Positions 1 through 10,235 of a stretch of DNA of 32,407 nucleotides are shown piece by piece. Origin of the DNA: Theodoxus fluviatilis (taxonomy: Eukaryota > Mollusca > Gastropoda > Cycloneritida > Neritidae); the NCBI GenBank assembly GCA_034096865.1, contig JAWQFJ010001824.1, positions 97,501-129,907 on the forward strand. The letters run 5' to 3'. Under the pieces are notes generated by a model. It did not search any database, had not been told where the DNA came from, and saw only the letters and a list, made by a program, of their open reading frames with translations. Made by a program: the position numbers and the translations under genes. The number at the start of each line of letters is the position of its first letter. The stretch's first letter is position 1.

Positions 1-335
1 AGTACTAGTATACATAGTAGCAGTAATAATAGTATTGTACAAGTAGTGGTTGTAGACACGGCAGTAGTACTAGTATACATAGTAGCAGTAATAATAGTAC
101 TGGTACAAGTAGTGGTTGTAGACACGGCAGTAGTACTAGTATACATAGTAGCAGTAATAATAGTACTGGTACAAGTAGTGGTTGTAGACACGGCAGTAGT
201 ACTAGTATACATAGTAGCAGTAATAATAGTACTGGCACAAGTAGTGGTTGTAGACACGGCAGTAGTAGTAGTATACATAGTAGCAGTAATAATAGTATTG
301 TACAAGTAGTGGTTGTAGACACAGCAGTAGTACTA
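1..335. repeat. 66-bp minisatellite, about five copies
   Basis: About five head-to-tail copies of a 65-66 bp unit built from AGTAGT-type triplets; unit starts fall near 1, 66, 132, 198, 264 and 329. Because the unit length is close to a multiple of three and lacks stops, both strands stay open, giving artefact proteins rich in Val/Leu. From 336 to about 440 the pattern decays into looser GTAGCA-rich sequence. The array may continue left of the window. Confidence 0.9.
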
Positions 336-440
336 GCAAAAGTAGTTGTAGCAGCAGTGGCAATAGTAAAAGTTGTAGAAGAAGCAATGCACTGGTAAAA
401 GATGAATTAGTAATAGTAGCACTAGCAAAAGTAGTCATGG

Positions 441-1052
441 TAGATATAGCAGCTCCTGTCTGTCTTGACGGCAAGACAATTAACTCTATTCAACTTCTTG
501 TCCTCGAAGTAGTAATTGGATTGTGTCATCCCAACTTTATTTAGAAACCAGGAAAGTGAGGCCATTTCCTGTGCACAGATATCCTCTTTGTTCACACAAA
601 ACATTACACAGAATGAGGTGGGTTTGTTTTTTTCCAGTCAGCCTGTCTAAACAAGCATGTGATTTACTCAAGCAGCATTCTACATGCCTTTTGCATTATA
701 GATGGATGTGACTTGTATTTCACCTCAGTTTAGGAGGGGGGAGGGGGGGGGGGTGTGGGTGTGTGTGGGGGGGGGTGGGGGGGGGGAACCTGCAGCTGCA
801 GTAGCATTTGAACTATGGTAGTGTACCGTGCAATACTAGCCCTTGGACAAATATTTGCATCTTGTTGACTGACGGTGGAAGAATAACACATTCATCTGAA
901 TTTGGTCAAATGTTGTCAACTTCTCTTTCCTGTGAGACTATCATAGTAGAGTTTTGGGAATTATTTGTTTGACCTGCTCTAAGTGGTAAACGCGAGAGAG
1001 AGCAGCTGGGGCTTAGTAGACACCTGAGGTGGGTTTCCCAGACTATGGATTT
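441..1052. other. Non-coding stretch with a G-run
   Basis: No gene is recognisable. The only clear structure is a G-rich tract at about 729-787 with several runs of seven or more G, a candidate quadruplex. A segment at about 986-1010 beginning GGTAAACGCGAGAGAGAGCA recurs near 3125-3150, so this part belongs to a dispersed repeat. Confidence 0.5.
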
Positions 1053-1518
1053 GCAATCCAAAGCAACCTAAAGCAATCCAAAGCAACCTTAAGCAATCTA
1101 AAGCAACCTAAAGCAATCCAAAGCAACATAAAGCAATCCAAAGCAACCCAAAGCAACATAAAGCAATCCAAAGCAACCTTAAGCAATCTAAAGCAACCTA
1201 AAGCAATCCAAAGCAACATAAAGCAATCCAAAGCAACCCAAAGCAACATAAAGCAATCCAAAGCTATCCAAAGCAACCTAAAGTTATCCAAAGCAACCTA
1301 AAGCAACCCAAAGCAATACAAGCAACCTAAAGCAATTCAAAGCTATCCAAAGCAACCTATTGCAATCAAAGCAACCCAGTGCTATCCAAAAGCAATCCAA
1401 AGCAATCTAAAGAAATCCAAAGCAAAGCAATCCAAAACTATCCTAAAGCAATCCAAGCAACCTAAAGCAATCCAAAGCAACCTAAAGCAATCCAAAGCAA
1501 CCTAAAGCAATCCAAAGG
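1053..1518. repeat. 10-bp AAAGC minisatellite with 90-bp higher-order unit
   Basis: Roughly 45 copies of a 10-bp unit AAGCAATCCA/AAGCAACCTA. The first part has a 90-bp super-unit: the variant order starting AAGCAACCTT at 1081 is repeated at 1171. Later copies are more degenerate, with single-base slips. Both strands are open over parts of the array, but this is not a gene. A-runs recur every 10 bp. Confidence 0.92.
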
Positions 1519-1535
1519 GTGTTCCTGGTATTATT

Positions 1536-2141
1536 TAACTCTCTTCACCCCACTTTCATCAGTCACAATAGTACTGTCCAGGATAGCACAAACAACAGCA
1601 GCATTGGCAAAGTTGAAGTCAATATGGTGTGACAGAAATATCACTCTCGCGTCGAAGATCAGGCTCATGTGCACGCTGGCCATCTCCCTATTCTTGTATG
1701 CATGCGAGTCCTGGACACTCACATCTGAACTACAGAGACGGATACAAGCCCAGGAAATGAGATGCTACCGCAAGATTCTGAACATCTCATATAAAGACCA
1801 TGTCACAAATGAGGAAGTCAGCAACAGGATCAGGAGAGCATTTGGACAGTACGAAGACCTGCTCTCAATCGTGAAAAGCAGAAAGCTGAAGTCACGTGTC
1901 AAGAGGCAGTGGGCTGGCCAAGACCATCCTGCAAGGTACCATACCAGGTGGGAGAAGGAGAGGCAGGCAGAGAAAGAGGTGGGAAGACAACATCAAAGAG
2001 TGGACAGGCTTGACCTTTGCTGACTCACAGCGAGCCACAGAGGATAGAGATCGATGGAGGAAGATTGTCCGAAACTGGTGCCTCAACAACCCATCTCAGG
2101 GTTAAGAGACTGAACTGAACTGAACCGAACCGAACCGAACC
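1536..2141 (+). pseudogene. 3' end of a LINE (endonuclease-reverse transcriptase family), frameshifted
   Basis: This is the C-terminal tail of a non-LTR retrotransposon polyprotein. In frame from about 1580 it shows the family signature AKLKSIWCDRN, then ACESWTL, then KDHVTNEEV. Near 1890-1900 the frame changes: the next part, GLAKTILQGT and GGRRRGRQRKRWEDNI, lies in another frame, because a short stretch before His-Val is missing (I infer about 8 bases lost). It ends in a stop at about 2105, followed by a (TGAAC/CGAAC)n tail to 2141, typical of a LINE 3' end. The copy is 5'-truncated, runs directly out of the AAAGC array region and is not functional. The clade (RTE/Nimb-like) is my recollection of similar invertebrate proteins, not a search result. 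Confidence 0.8.
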
Positions 2142-3115
2142 CCACTTTAAGGAGGCAACCTGGTAAAATTTAACAGGTACTTTAAATAGAAATTAAATCA
2201 TAAAAACTTTTTTTTCTTTCAGACAAGTTTTATTTTCTTCCTTGATAACATGCTTCTCTCACACAGAAAATAATCATCTTTCCTGTGTAGCTCAGATAAA
2301 GGGCATAAATAATACAAAATACTAGAATATCTCATAATCTATGAAAACAAGCAGGCCCTCAACCCCAATTCCCTTCCCAAACCCCTCTGACATATTATCC
2401 ACAGCACAGCTACACTCTAAATATCATGCAAGTGAGAGAAGAAAAAAAATATGTCTCCCCCTTGACCACAATCCATGCTGATCCATGGTCATTCAGAAAG
2501 GTCATGGTGGAAATTTTTTCCCCAGTTAACCCAGACAAGTATTATTTTCTTCTTCACACAGAACATACTCACCTTTCCTGTGAGGCTCAGATAATGGACA
2601 TGAATGGACAAGAATAGCTAAGAAGCTATTAAAACATACAGGCTCTCCATTCTAGTTCACTAGGGACTTTGCCTGCCGGCGAAAGTGTCTCTAGTCCAGT
2701 TGACATCTCGTGATGGAAGGTTTTCGTCCGAAATATGCAAATGAAGGTCACACAAGAGGCTTGTGGGATAGCTGATCTGCTCCCTGACATACACCGTTAA
2801 AGTAGTTCCAAGACTATTTCGCACAAAACTCTTAACTTACTCTTGTTGAGGCAATAAACAAGCATTTATTCAATACAATAAAATCAAGTTTTGACATCTG
2901 AATGATTTCTGTAAAAAGTGGAGGAAAAAATAGTATCAGAACGAACTATTTTTGGCACAATGCTGTAATGCTAAGGGTCAAGTCTATTACACACTCATTG
3001 CGAACTGTGCCAGTCAATACTGACTCAGGTTCACAGAATGACAGGCCGTCAAACCCAATTCCCTTCCCAAATCCTCTCACAGGGCCATTTTGTCAAGCCC
3101 ATTTTAAAAAATGGG
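2142..3115. other. Non-coding region with diverged internal repeats
   Basis: No convincing gene. Segments at about 2222-2305 and 2534-2605 are diverged copies of each other (TTATTTTCTTC... ACAGAA... CCTTTCCTGTG... GCTCAGATAA), and AATTCCCTTCCCAAA occurs at about 2370 and 3057. A short hairpin-like repeat lies at about 2664-2692. The stretch probably contains the 3' UTR of the minus-strand gene. Confidence 0.45.
2865..2870 (-). promoter_or_regulatory. Candidate poly(A) signal for the minus-strand gene
   Basis: The minus strand reads AATAAA here, about 245 bases beyond the stop of the proposed last exon (3116). Its position fits a 3' end of that transcript, but AATAAA is common in AT-rich DNA and nothing else supports it. 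Confidence 0.25.
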
Positions 3116-3378
3116 TCAGAGGAGGTAAACGCGAGAGAGAGCAACTGGGACCTGGCTGACACCGGCCTTGGTGGCAACGAGCAGTGGACAAACGTGCTTT
3201 GGGATGAAGCACAGGGCTGGAACACGAGTACCTACCCCTAGGGTTCTAAGTGATGCTCCTGTTGGACTCTCTAATTTCACTTTCTTCTTCAGGGGCTCCC
3301 CTGCCTTCGGTACACCCACTGCTGAAAGACATGAAGGAACATGAGCAGATTCTTCAATCACATCTGTCTGGAACTTTC
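3116..3378 (-). CDS. Unknown minus-strand gene, candidate last exon
   Basis: The frame is open on the minus strand from an acceptor (CTGTAG) just above 3378 to a stop at 3116. Entering here gives two bases followed by an open frame, which fits the one-base overhang left by the exon at 4298-4585 (joined codon Gly). The encoded tail is hydrophilic at first and contains a basic cluster, EPLKKKVKLES, that could act as a nuclear localisation signal. The low-coordinate half overlaps the dispersed repeat also seen near 986, so the true exon may stop earlier; GT dinucleotides near 3232-3240 could serve as a donor. This is the weakest exon of the model. A SINE lies immediately upstream in the preceding intron. 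Confidence 0.3.
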
Positions 3379-3429
3379 CTACAGACATGTAACTCCCATT
3401 TGTTTTCCTAAGAATTTTTCTTTCAAAAC

Positions 3430-3830
3430 GGGCACTATGGCCCATTGGTAAGTGTGCTTGATCTGCAGTCACGTGCAGCTAGTGGGTGCAGCGTTCGAAG
3501 CTGCCCCGATCCCAGAGTTGCACCCTTGAAAAAGATGCTTCACTCACATTGCTTCTCCCCACCCAGGAGTAAAACCGGGTACCTGTGAAAGCATCCATGG
3601 CACTCTGTCGTGTGATAAATTCTTGTGTGCGGCTACGTGTCAGCATAGGCTGGAATACTCCCCAGGGAGTGGAGTTTGTACTGGTGCCTGACTGCGTGCA
3701 TCCTTTCTGTCTGTCACTGTCTGTTGTCAGGTGCCAGTGAAGGATTTATCATTGGCCCAGTGATCAGGAGTAAAAGGAAATGCAGAATGAGACCCAGACA
3801 CGGGTAACAGTTGCTTTATAAATCCTTATC
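3430..3830 (+). mobile_element. tRNA-derived SINE
   Basis: The first 75 bases look like a tRNA head: an A-box-like TGGCCCATTGGTAAG and a B-box-like GCGTTCGAAGCTGCC, correctly spaced for internal RNA polymerase III promotion. A middle part follows, then a 3' domain from about 3650 (GGAATACTCCCCAGGGAG to the CTTTATAAATCC end) that recurs as a separate insertion at 19637-19850. I could not find a convincing target-site duplication. It lies in the last intron of the proposed minus-strand gene. Confidence 0.75.
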
Positions 3831-4021
3831 TTTTTTCTACCTCTGAATTGAAATTCTGAAAGCTGCAGCTCTAAAGTCAAAACTGTAAACAACGAACAAC
3901 ATATCAGTCAAGTTTTAGTTTTACTTTTTTTACATGTGGGATTACAACTAGCGTAAGAAGTTGCTCCATGACAAAAAAACAACAAAGTGGGGCATGTAAC
4001 CAAGTTTAGAGTTAGCAAACA

Positions 4022-4038
4022 CCGCTCTCTCTCTCTCT

Positions 4039-4090
<52 letters not shown>

Positions 4091-4149
4091 GCACACACAC
4101 GCACACATACCCCTATGCACACAAACATTACACACACACATGCACACAC

Positions 4150-4196
<47 letters not shown>

Positions 4197-4199
4197 AAC
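4022..4199. repeat. CT then CA microsatellite
   Basis: A short (CT)n run is followed by an interrupted (CA)n tract of about 160 bases. Open frames here (His-Thr or Cys-Val repeats) are artefacts. Confidence 0.97.
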
Positions 4200-4297
4200 A
4201 CATACATTCCACATATACACCCATCAACAACAAAAACCACATCAAACTACAAGAAAACAAAACAGTATCGGCAACACCAAAGCAAAACACCCCTGAC

Positions 4298-4585
4298 CTA
4301 AGGTTTTCAAAATCCTGATCTTTGTGATTCCAAGATGGCGGAGGTAGCCCTGAACGTCAGGGCGATCCACTGCCTTCCGCAGTGCTTCCAAGACCTGCCC
4401 TGGGAGAAGTATAGTGACCCACATGCTGGCGGTCAGCACCAGCTCTGGGAAACTTATGTCTTGCTCTTGCATTTGAAGCATGCTTGCCAGCCCCGACTTC
4501 AGGTGTCGCAGTCTCAGATCCACTCCAGGAAAGTCCTCCATGAGGAAAACTTGCACACAGCCAAGTCTGTGCTGCTGCAGGCCAT
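4298..4585 (-). CDS. Unknown minus-strand gene, internal exon (96 codons)
   Basis: The minus strand reads a strong acceptor (pyrimidine run ending TTTTTCTACAG) just above 4585, then 288 bases of open frame, then a donor GTCAGG below 4298. It starts with two bases of a split codon and ends with one, so it is symmetrical phase 1-1 and joins in frame to the exon at 8663-8890 (joined codon Asp). The protein has mixed hydrophobic and charged character: a VQVFLMEDFPGVDLRLRHL stretch, then FPELVLTASMWVTILLPGQ, probably two strands, then a helix VLEALRKAV and YLRHLGITKI. I do not recognise a family. The strand-strand-helix order is loosely like small effector-domain folds, but this is only an impression. 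The opposite strand is also partly open but shows no such splice context. Confidence 0.6.
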
Positions 4586-4619
4586 CTGTAGAAAAAGCAT
4601 TCCAACCAATGCTGGGAAC

Positions 4620-4965
4620 TGATCAACTTAGCAATGGCATTTTCAATCTACATAAAGAGCTTGAATGGCAGAGAGAAAACATCTGTTCCTAGTCTAGAAC
4701 TGACGGCAAAATGGCAACAGTAACAATTACACCAACAAACGTCGATATTTTGTTGTACACATGATGCATGGGGAATATCTGTGAAAAAAAGTGCATCATA
4801 TTAAATCTGATGCGATAAAAAGTACCCTTTTACCACACAGATGCTGAATAAAAGAGATTTATAAACAACAACAACAGCAATAACAACTGTAAGCATGCAC
4901 AAAAAATACTGATGACAGCAATGGTTTAGAGAACCCTGTGGTGCGTTGATTTGACGGATTCTTAC
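4620..4965. other. Intron sequence, nothing recognised
   Basis: AT-rich sequence between the minus-strand exon and the plus-strand MYND fragment. I see no gene. The last bases, a pyrimidine-poor stretch ending TTCTTACAG at about 4965, could be a splice acceptor for the plus-strand fragment that follows. Confidence 0.4.
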
Positions 4966-5487
4966 AGGGAAAAGATGAACTTTTCAGTGAAACTGAAAGA
5001 GCACAAGTTAATCAGGCAGTGTGCATGTATTTTGAACAAGGATGAGATTTCATATCTAGCTCTTTCAGATGGGTCCTTCATAGCACCTCAATTTCATGCG
5101 TTTCCTGCGACTCCAGGAACGACACATGAGGTTGTGGTGAAAAGTGTGCCAATACCTGAAACGCGTGCTCAACAATCTTCCCCAGAGAATGCTCCTGACA
5201 AGCGTGCTGATGACTCTCCGGTAACCAGCGCACCAGGTAACCAACGAGGCCACGATAAGGTCGTGCAGTGCGCCTTTGATGGCGCAATGCACGTCGCTCC
5301 CATGAATGCTTCCGAGGTTATTCAACACCTCAAGAGAGGGTTCGACCAACCGCAAGACATATGTGCATGGTGTGACGTGTGTGCCGAACCCCTCACTACT
5401 CGGATACCGTGCTCTGCTTGTTCAAGAGCAGCATACTGAGCGGATTGTTATCCAAGAACTGACCACCCGAAACACCAGAGCACTAAG
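4966..5487 (+). pseudogene. MYND zinc-finger protein fragment, broken
   Basis: An open frame with a first ATG at 4975 runs to a TGA at 5437-5439, just downstream of an acceptor-like TTACAG. Residues near the end read CDVC, then PCSAC, then SRAAY, and the same frame beyond the stop reads ADC, then DHPKHQ, then KC. This is the order of a MYND zinc finger (C-x2-C, C-x2-C, YC, C, H, C), with the stop exactly where the fifth cysteine should be. MYND fingers bind proline-rich partners and occur, for example, in SMYD methyltransferases; the rest of the protein is not recognisable to me. A LINE follows from about 5490. After it, at about 6040-6108, the sequence is open again (HGLSDDSLKKG), possibly the continuation of the same exon. 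It is most likely a pseudogene or an exon split by the LINE, inside the large intron of the minus-strand gene. Confidence 0.55.
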
Positions 5488-5997
5488 TGCGGCACGTCTG
5501 GTTCTTATTAAGGGCAAGCGCGATCATGTGACACCCCTCCTGAAACATCTACACTGGCTTCCCGTTAATTTCCGCTGCCAGTACAAAATTGCTGTTTTGG
5601 CGTACCGTCATTTTCATTCAACCCTTCCGGCATATCTTTCGGCCTCCCTTTGTACCTATCACCGTCCCGTTCTCTCTGCTCATCAAGTGAAAAGCTGAAA
5701 ATTCCAAAGCTTAGTACCAAGTCTTTCGGAGAGCGTAGTTTCAGTTTCATTGCCCCTAGTGTCTGGAATTCCCTGCCGGCTGGCCTACGTGATGCACCAA
5801 CTATGTCCATTTTTAAATCTCAGTTAAAAACCCATATGTTTCGTCTTGCTTTTCTGTAACCTCCTAGTTTTTTTTTCAAGTCCTGGTATGATAGTCGTAC
5901 GAGTTTTGTGCTATGTAGTATGACTGACGAGTAACTGCGTGTAAATATGGCTATGCCCGCGCATTGAGTTCTTGCAAGAAATGCGCGTTATAAATGC

Positions 5998-6038
<41 letters not shown>
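5488..6038 (+). pseudogene. 3' end of a CR1/L2-type LINE
   Basis: C-terminal tail of a non-LTR reverse transcriptase polyprotein. It shows AARLVL, KRDHVTPLLKHLHWLPV and YKIAVLAYRHF, then after a frameshift at about 5655-5690 SFGERSFSFIAPSVWNSLP and FKSQLKTHMFRLAF before the stop at about 5859. About 140 bases of 3' UTR and a (TTA)n tail at about 6000-6038 follow, as usual for this group. The copy is 5'-truncated and interrupts the MYND fragment. The exact 5' boundary and target duplication could not be fixed. Confidence 0.85.
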
Positions 6039-6690
6039 GAACACGGACTGTCAGATGACTCGCTTAAGAAAGGAATTTTTAATGAATATGTCATTCGAGC
6101 ATTCCAGTTGTTTTTGCTGTAGATTTTTTGTGGACCGTGATGTACTCTTTCTTATTCTCTTAACGATGCTATTCCATCAGCAAACAAAGACTCTGAAACC
6201 CATGATGTTCTTTGCAACTAATGATGCCAACGAGTGTAGCTTTTTTGTTCTTTTGTGTGTTTCAGTTAGTTGATATTTTTTTTAAATGAAGTTTATTTAC
6301 CAAAAAAAGAGAAACAGAGGAGAGAAAAAGGTAAGGTACACATTGCAGTTTTCATTAGTCAACATCAATCATCATCATCATCATCAATCATCATCATCAG
6401 TCATCATCATCAATCTTCAGTTCAAACCAACAATTGAAAAAAAACACAATAGCAAACGAGGAAGTCTACTGAGTTTAGTAACGTCGGGGGTGGATTAGAA
6501 GGGGTGGGGTGGGGTTTATCTCCTTCCAGCCGAAAAAAGAACGAAAGAGAAGGAGATATAAGTTGTTGAGAGAGAGAGAGAGAGAGAGTGAGAAGATAGA
6601 CAGGGAAGGCATGTGTGTGAAAGGTATGCGAAATTTAGAAATGTAAGGGCATCAGATGGTGAAGAAGGAATGTTAGGAATGCTGGACGAG
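6039..6690. other. Intron sequence with simple repeats
   Basis: A short open stretch at about 6040-6108 on the plus strand may belong to the broken MYND gene. An interrupted (ATC)n run lies at about 6362-6416 and a (GA)n run at about 6571-6590. Nothing else is recognisable. Confidence 0.5.
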
Positions 6691-6876
6691 ATGGAGTGAT
6701 GGGGATTTCACAGCGCCGAATTGTGTCGAGTTGCATTTCTAATACAAGTCAATGTAATGTACAGTATATTAATTCATTATATAAAATTGTTCCATTTTGT
6801 CTTAAACTGTTCAAGGGTCTGGCTGATTTTTGCGCTATATTTTTCAATTTAAATTACCTGTATTATGTATCTGGTC

Positions 6877-8098
6877 AAATCGTGAATATTTCGTTTTTCA
6901 TCTTTCTGATTACAATAATAATATGTTTTCTAGTTAGGGTTAATATGTGATTTACTGCTTTACTTCCCTGCAAAGCTCCAAATAGTTTTTCGGAAGTGGT
7001 GAATTTGACAGCATGGTCTAGTTTTTGAGACATATACAATTCAATATTGTCCCAGAGAATCCTGGTAAATGGACAAAGGAGAAAAACATGTTCCAGTGTC
7101 TCTCGTTCATTTCTACACATGCTGCACCTGTCGTCGTTTGTTAGTCTTATTGCTTTTAGAAATACATTAGTTGGTAGGATTCTGTGCAAGAGCTTGAACT
7201 GAAATGATCTTGTTCGCGTGTCTGGGTTAGCCCATTTATTTAATGTGTGATACTTCTTCCATGGAAGATTGTAGTCGGACAGGTATCTTGACCATTTTTC
7301 ATGTCCTGCAGGTAGTGCATTGTTTTTTGTTAGAGTGTCATAGAAAAAAGTAATGCCTCTCTTTGCTTTGGTTTCCAATATTTCCTTAATTGGAGGAGAA
7401 CTGGGAATATCTAGCATAGATTGATTACAGTTACATGCGAGGATATCTTTCCATCTCCCCGGAATGTTATGCACTATTCTGTTGTATAATAAAAAATTGC
7501 CATTAATCTGGTACTGCGACATTATTTCAGAAAATAATTTTGGTTGACCTTTCACATTGACGATATCTCTGACTGACTTTATGCCGGCGTTGTACCACGC
7601 AAGGTTGAACAAGTATTTATCTTTCATAGATGGATTGTTCCACAAAGAGTGAGAGAGAATTTGTTCTACTGTTGATGGTTGATCAAATTTTGTTAATATC
7701 TCATTCCAATGGCTGAAAACTTCTTTCCAAAATGGATTCAGTCCTGCGATGGTTTCAGGGTCAATACAGCCTCCTGTCTTCAGTAAGATTTCACATTCAT
7801 GGTCCGTAAAAGATATATAGTTGCGTGTGAAGTTATCTTGCAGTAAACGTCTCATCCAAGTCAATTTTAGAGCCTTGTCAAAGCTATCTACATCTATCAT
7901 TCCCAATCCTCCCTCACTGCATTCTTTTATCATTACATCTCTTTTTATTTTGCTAGGTTTACCGTTCCAAAGAAACTGGAAGCATGTTTTGCTGATTTCC
8001 TTTATCATACTGTCAGGGGGTCGAGGAATGTTCATCAGATAATAAGTCAATTTAGAGAGTGCTAGTGTCTTTATGATTTTGACTTTTCCGATAAGCAG
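6877..8098 (-). mobile_element. Tx1/L1-clade LINE, ORF2 C-terminal part (5'-truncated)
   Basis: About 400 codons are open without a stop or frameshift. The N-terminal end shows IGKVKIIKTLALSKL and FLWNGKPSKIKRDV, then EGGLGMIDV, the region downstream of the reverse transcriptase palm in Tx1-like L1 elements. Near the C-terminus, FKLLHRILPTN followed by CSMC and LEHVFLLCPFTRILW is the zf-RVT zinc-binding domain, which is linked to RNA or DNA binding during target-primed reverse transcription. The catalytic RT and endonuclease domains are absent, because the copy starts at about 8098 just after a stop in frame. Its intactness suggests a fairly recent insertion. It lies in sense with the host gene, inside its largest intron. 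Confidence 0.85.
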
Positions 8099-8539
8099 TT
8101 AGTTGGTATTTACTCTGAATAGGGGCTTGAATAGAATGGTTTGAAACTTGGCTGAGCAGATTGTTGGCTATGATTTCGCCCTGTCACTTCGAGATTGATT
8201 ATCGATCCGTATACGGAGTACGTGCTGATGGTTCCATCCGCCCGAGAACATGTGGTAGTGCCATTGTCTAGGGATCCGGGCTAGACGGCAAGTAGTGAAA
8301 CTAAATCTCCATAAAGTTGTATGGTAGGTTGTGTGGTGTTTTTTTTTTGGGGGGGGGGACTTATTTGTTGTTTTGTTTATTAGTTTCGGCGAGGGGGTGA
8401 CTGGGTGTTGAAGGTGGGTGGGGTTGATGCTGTGCAGCCTGTTTGCATAACATTCTGATTTTTGTTAGACTTTTTGTCGAGTATAGCATTTTGTTAACTG
8501 TTTCGTTCATGGGCTGATGGGCTGACGAATGAAGTGTCA

Positions 8540-8540
<1 letters not shown>
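8099..8540. other. Intron sequence, nothing coding
   Basis: I see no gene. It contains a perfect 12-bp palindrome TCCGTATACGGA at 8206-8217 and a T-run followed by a G-run at about 8340-8358. Confidence 0.4.
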
Positions 8541-8542
<2 letters not shown>

Positions 8543-8613
<71 letters not shown>

Positions 8614-8650
8614 TATACATACATACATACACACACATACATACACACAT
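8543..8650. repeat. CT/CA/CATA microsatellite
   Basis: (CT)n from about 8543 to 8581, then (CA)n and CATA-type repeats to about 8650. The minus-strand exon starts only a dozen bases away, so the repeat lies at the intron 5' end. Confidence 0.97.
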
Positions 8651-8662
8651 ACCCATACACAC

Positions 8663-8890
8663 CGTGCAAGTCAATGATGGAAGACTCCTCAAGACAGAAG
8701 AAGGCAAGGCGTGGACCGCCTCTTTCCCGGGCACTTTTGGCCATTTCAGCCACCCTGCGACAGGCCTCCAGACAGTTAGCATGGCGAAGGAGACCTTGAA
8801 GCCAGAACAGGTTGTTCAACTTTCCCGACTCCTTCAAGCACTGGAACAGTTGGCGCAATGTTTCCGGCTGTGGGGATCCCCATGTCTCCA
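8663..8890 (-). CDS. Unknown minus-strand gene, internal exon (76 codons)
   Basis: The acceptor region is pyrimidine-rich and ends GATGACAG above 8890; the donor GTGTGTAT lies below 8663. The exon is 228 bases, phase 1-1, and joins in frame with the exon upstream (joined codon Leu) and the exon downstream (joined codon Asp). The protein is strongly helical: PETLRQLFQCLKESGKL, NNLFWLQGLLRHANCLEA and CRRVAEMAKSARERGG, then LAFFCLEESSIIDLH. The last three helices weakly recall the end of a death-effector-type fold, but key positions cannot be checked without an alignment, so I give no family. Confidence 0.65.
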
Positions 8891-9130
8891 CTGTCATCCA
8901 TCATGGAACAACAGAACAACAGAAAAGTTTTATGCTTTACGTTCCTGTGCTCAACACATCAATCAATACATAACATTTTTTTCATATGTAATAACCTCAA
9001 GGAAGGCTTACAGTTATATAGGTGTTTAAAGTCACGTCTGCAGTGGAAAAGCAATGATTTCAAATATGGTACTTGGATTGATTGATTTCATAATAAGAGT
9101 TGATACCTGGATGTATGCAGTTACACATGC
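8891..9130. other. Intron, nothing recognised
   Basis: AT-rich intronic sequence between two exons of the minus-strand gene; no element is identified. Confidence 0.4.
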
Positions 9131-9310
9131 ATGTATGCAGCCACTTACACACACAGATGCACATATCCATGCACATATACAAACACACATACACATGCAT
9201 TATCATACACAACCACACACACAGACACAAACACATACAGAAACACACACATAAACAGAAACAAAAATACACACAGAAACACACACACACAAAACCCAAC
9301 ACACACACAC

Positions 9311-9372
<62 letters not shown>

Positions 9373-9392
9373 ACACACACACACACACTCGT
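9131..9392. repeat. CA / GA / CA compound microsatellite
   Basis: Degenerate ACACAT and ACAGAA repeats to about 9312, a clean (GA)n run of about 56 bases to 9368, then (CA)n to about 9388. Long open frames on both strands here are artefacts. Confidence 0.97.
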
Positions 9393-9483
9393 TCATTCAT
9401 GCCCGGTGTTTTTCCTCAAGAGTCTGTTTAGTCTACAGCTGTCTAAACGGACTCCAAATACTTATTTGACTTGTGCTACTTAC

Positions 9484-9717
9484 ATGCAGACCTCTTCTTA
9501 AATTCCTTGATCATCTCTTGAACAGCAGCTGGAGGAACCATACGTTCCATTTCATTCAAGACACTTTCCAGGAATTGGTCTTTGGCATCGTTCCTCAGCG
9601 GCATGCTTTCTTCTTGAACAGCCATGTCGCATCTGCGCAGGAACTGTTGTTGTTCTGGAAGTAGTATGCACTTGTACAGAAATGAAGGAAACTGTAACAT
9701 TTTCACTTTCACGGAAA
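9484..9717 (-). CDS. Unknown minus-strand gene, internal exon (78 codons)
   Basis: The acceptor ends AAGACAG above 9717 and has a weak pyrimidine tract. The donor GTAAGT below 9484 is a perfect consensus. The exon is 234 bases, phase 1-1, open throughout. The protein starts with a hydrophobic piece, KMLQFPSFLYKCILLPEQQ, and continues with acidic, amphipathic helices: FLRRCDMAVQEE, AKDQFLESVLNEMERMV and AAVQEMIKEFKKR. The one-base overhang at its end matches the two-base start of the next exon at 8890. I do not recognise the family. Coding status is supported by the splice sites, phase fit and non-repetitive composition. Confidence 0.65.
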
Positions 9718-9845
9718 CTGTCTTATTTCAAGGGACGTTTACGCACTTCAGCCAACAGCCATTTGCTTTAACCCTGTAGATGACACACCTTTGAGGGTGG
9801 GAATTAGGGAGTAGGGAGGGAGGAAAATAAATCCTCATTTTACTA

Positions 9846-9912
9846 ACACACATGCACACACATGCGTGTACACAAACACACACACACATACACATACACA
9901 CACACACACAGA
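9846..9912. repeat. CA microsatellite
   Basis: Interrupted ACACAC/ACATAC repeat. The flanks 9718-9845 and 9913-10235 hold no recognisable gene. Confidence 0.9.
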
Positions 9913-10235
9913 AAGAAAGAAATAACACACTAACACCTCAAATTTGGTTCTTCTCCCCACACCCCTCCCTTTTTAAGTCATTAGGTGTTATACAATATAC
10001 AACATGGATACTGGGAATATCCCAGGGACATAACAACTTTCATTCTTGTTGGCACGTCTAAACGTTTAACCAACAGGTGCATCAATTGATGTTCACCAGT
10101 ACATTCGTGCGCAATCATTCACTCATTCATACCAGACAAAGCGACAAGATGGGGTAGCGGCAACTTTTTTTTGGATTAACATAAATGTTAACAAGAAGGG
10201 CAAAACCAGTAATCAGTATGAGAAAGGTTTGAACT

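Noticed and set aside
2426..2617. 63-codon plus-strand frame.
   Set aside because: It overlaps a diverged repeat copy and has no recognisable motif or splice context.
4335..4622. 95-codon plus-strand frame starting in an ATGGCGGAGG context.
   Set aside because: It is antisense to the minus-strand exon at 4298-4585, which has splice sites and phase agreement; the plus-strand product shows no motif.
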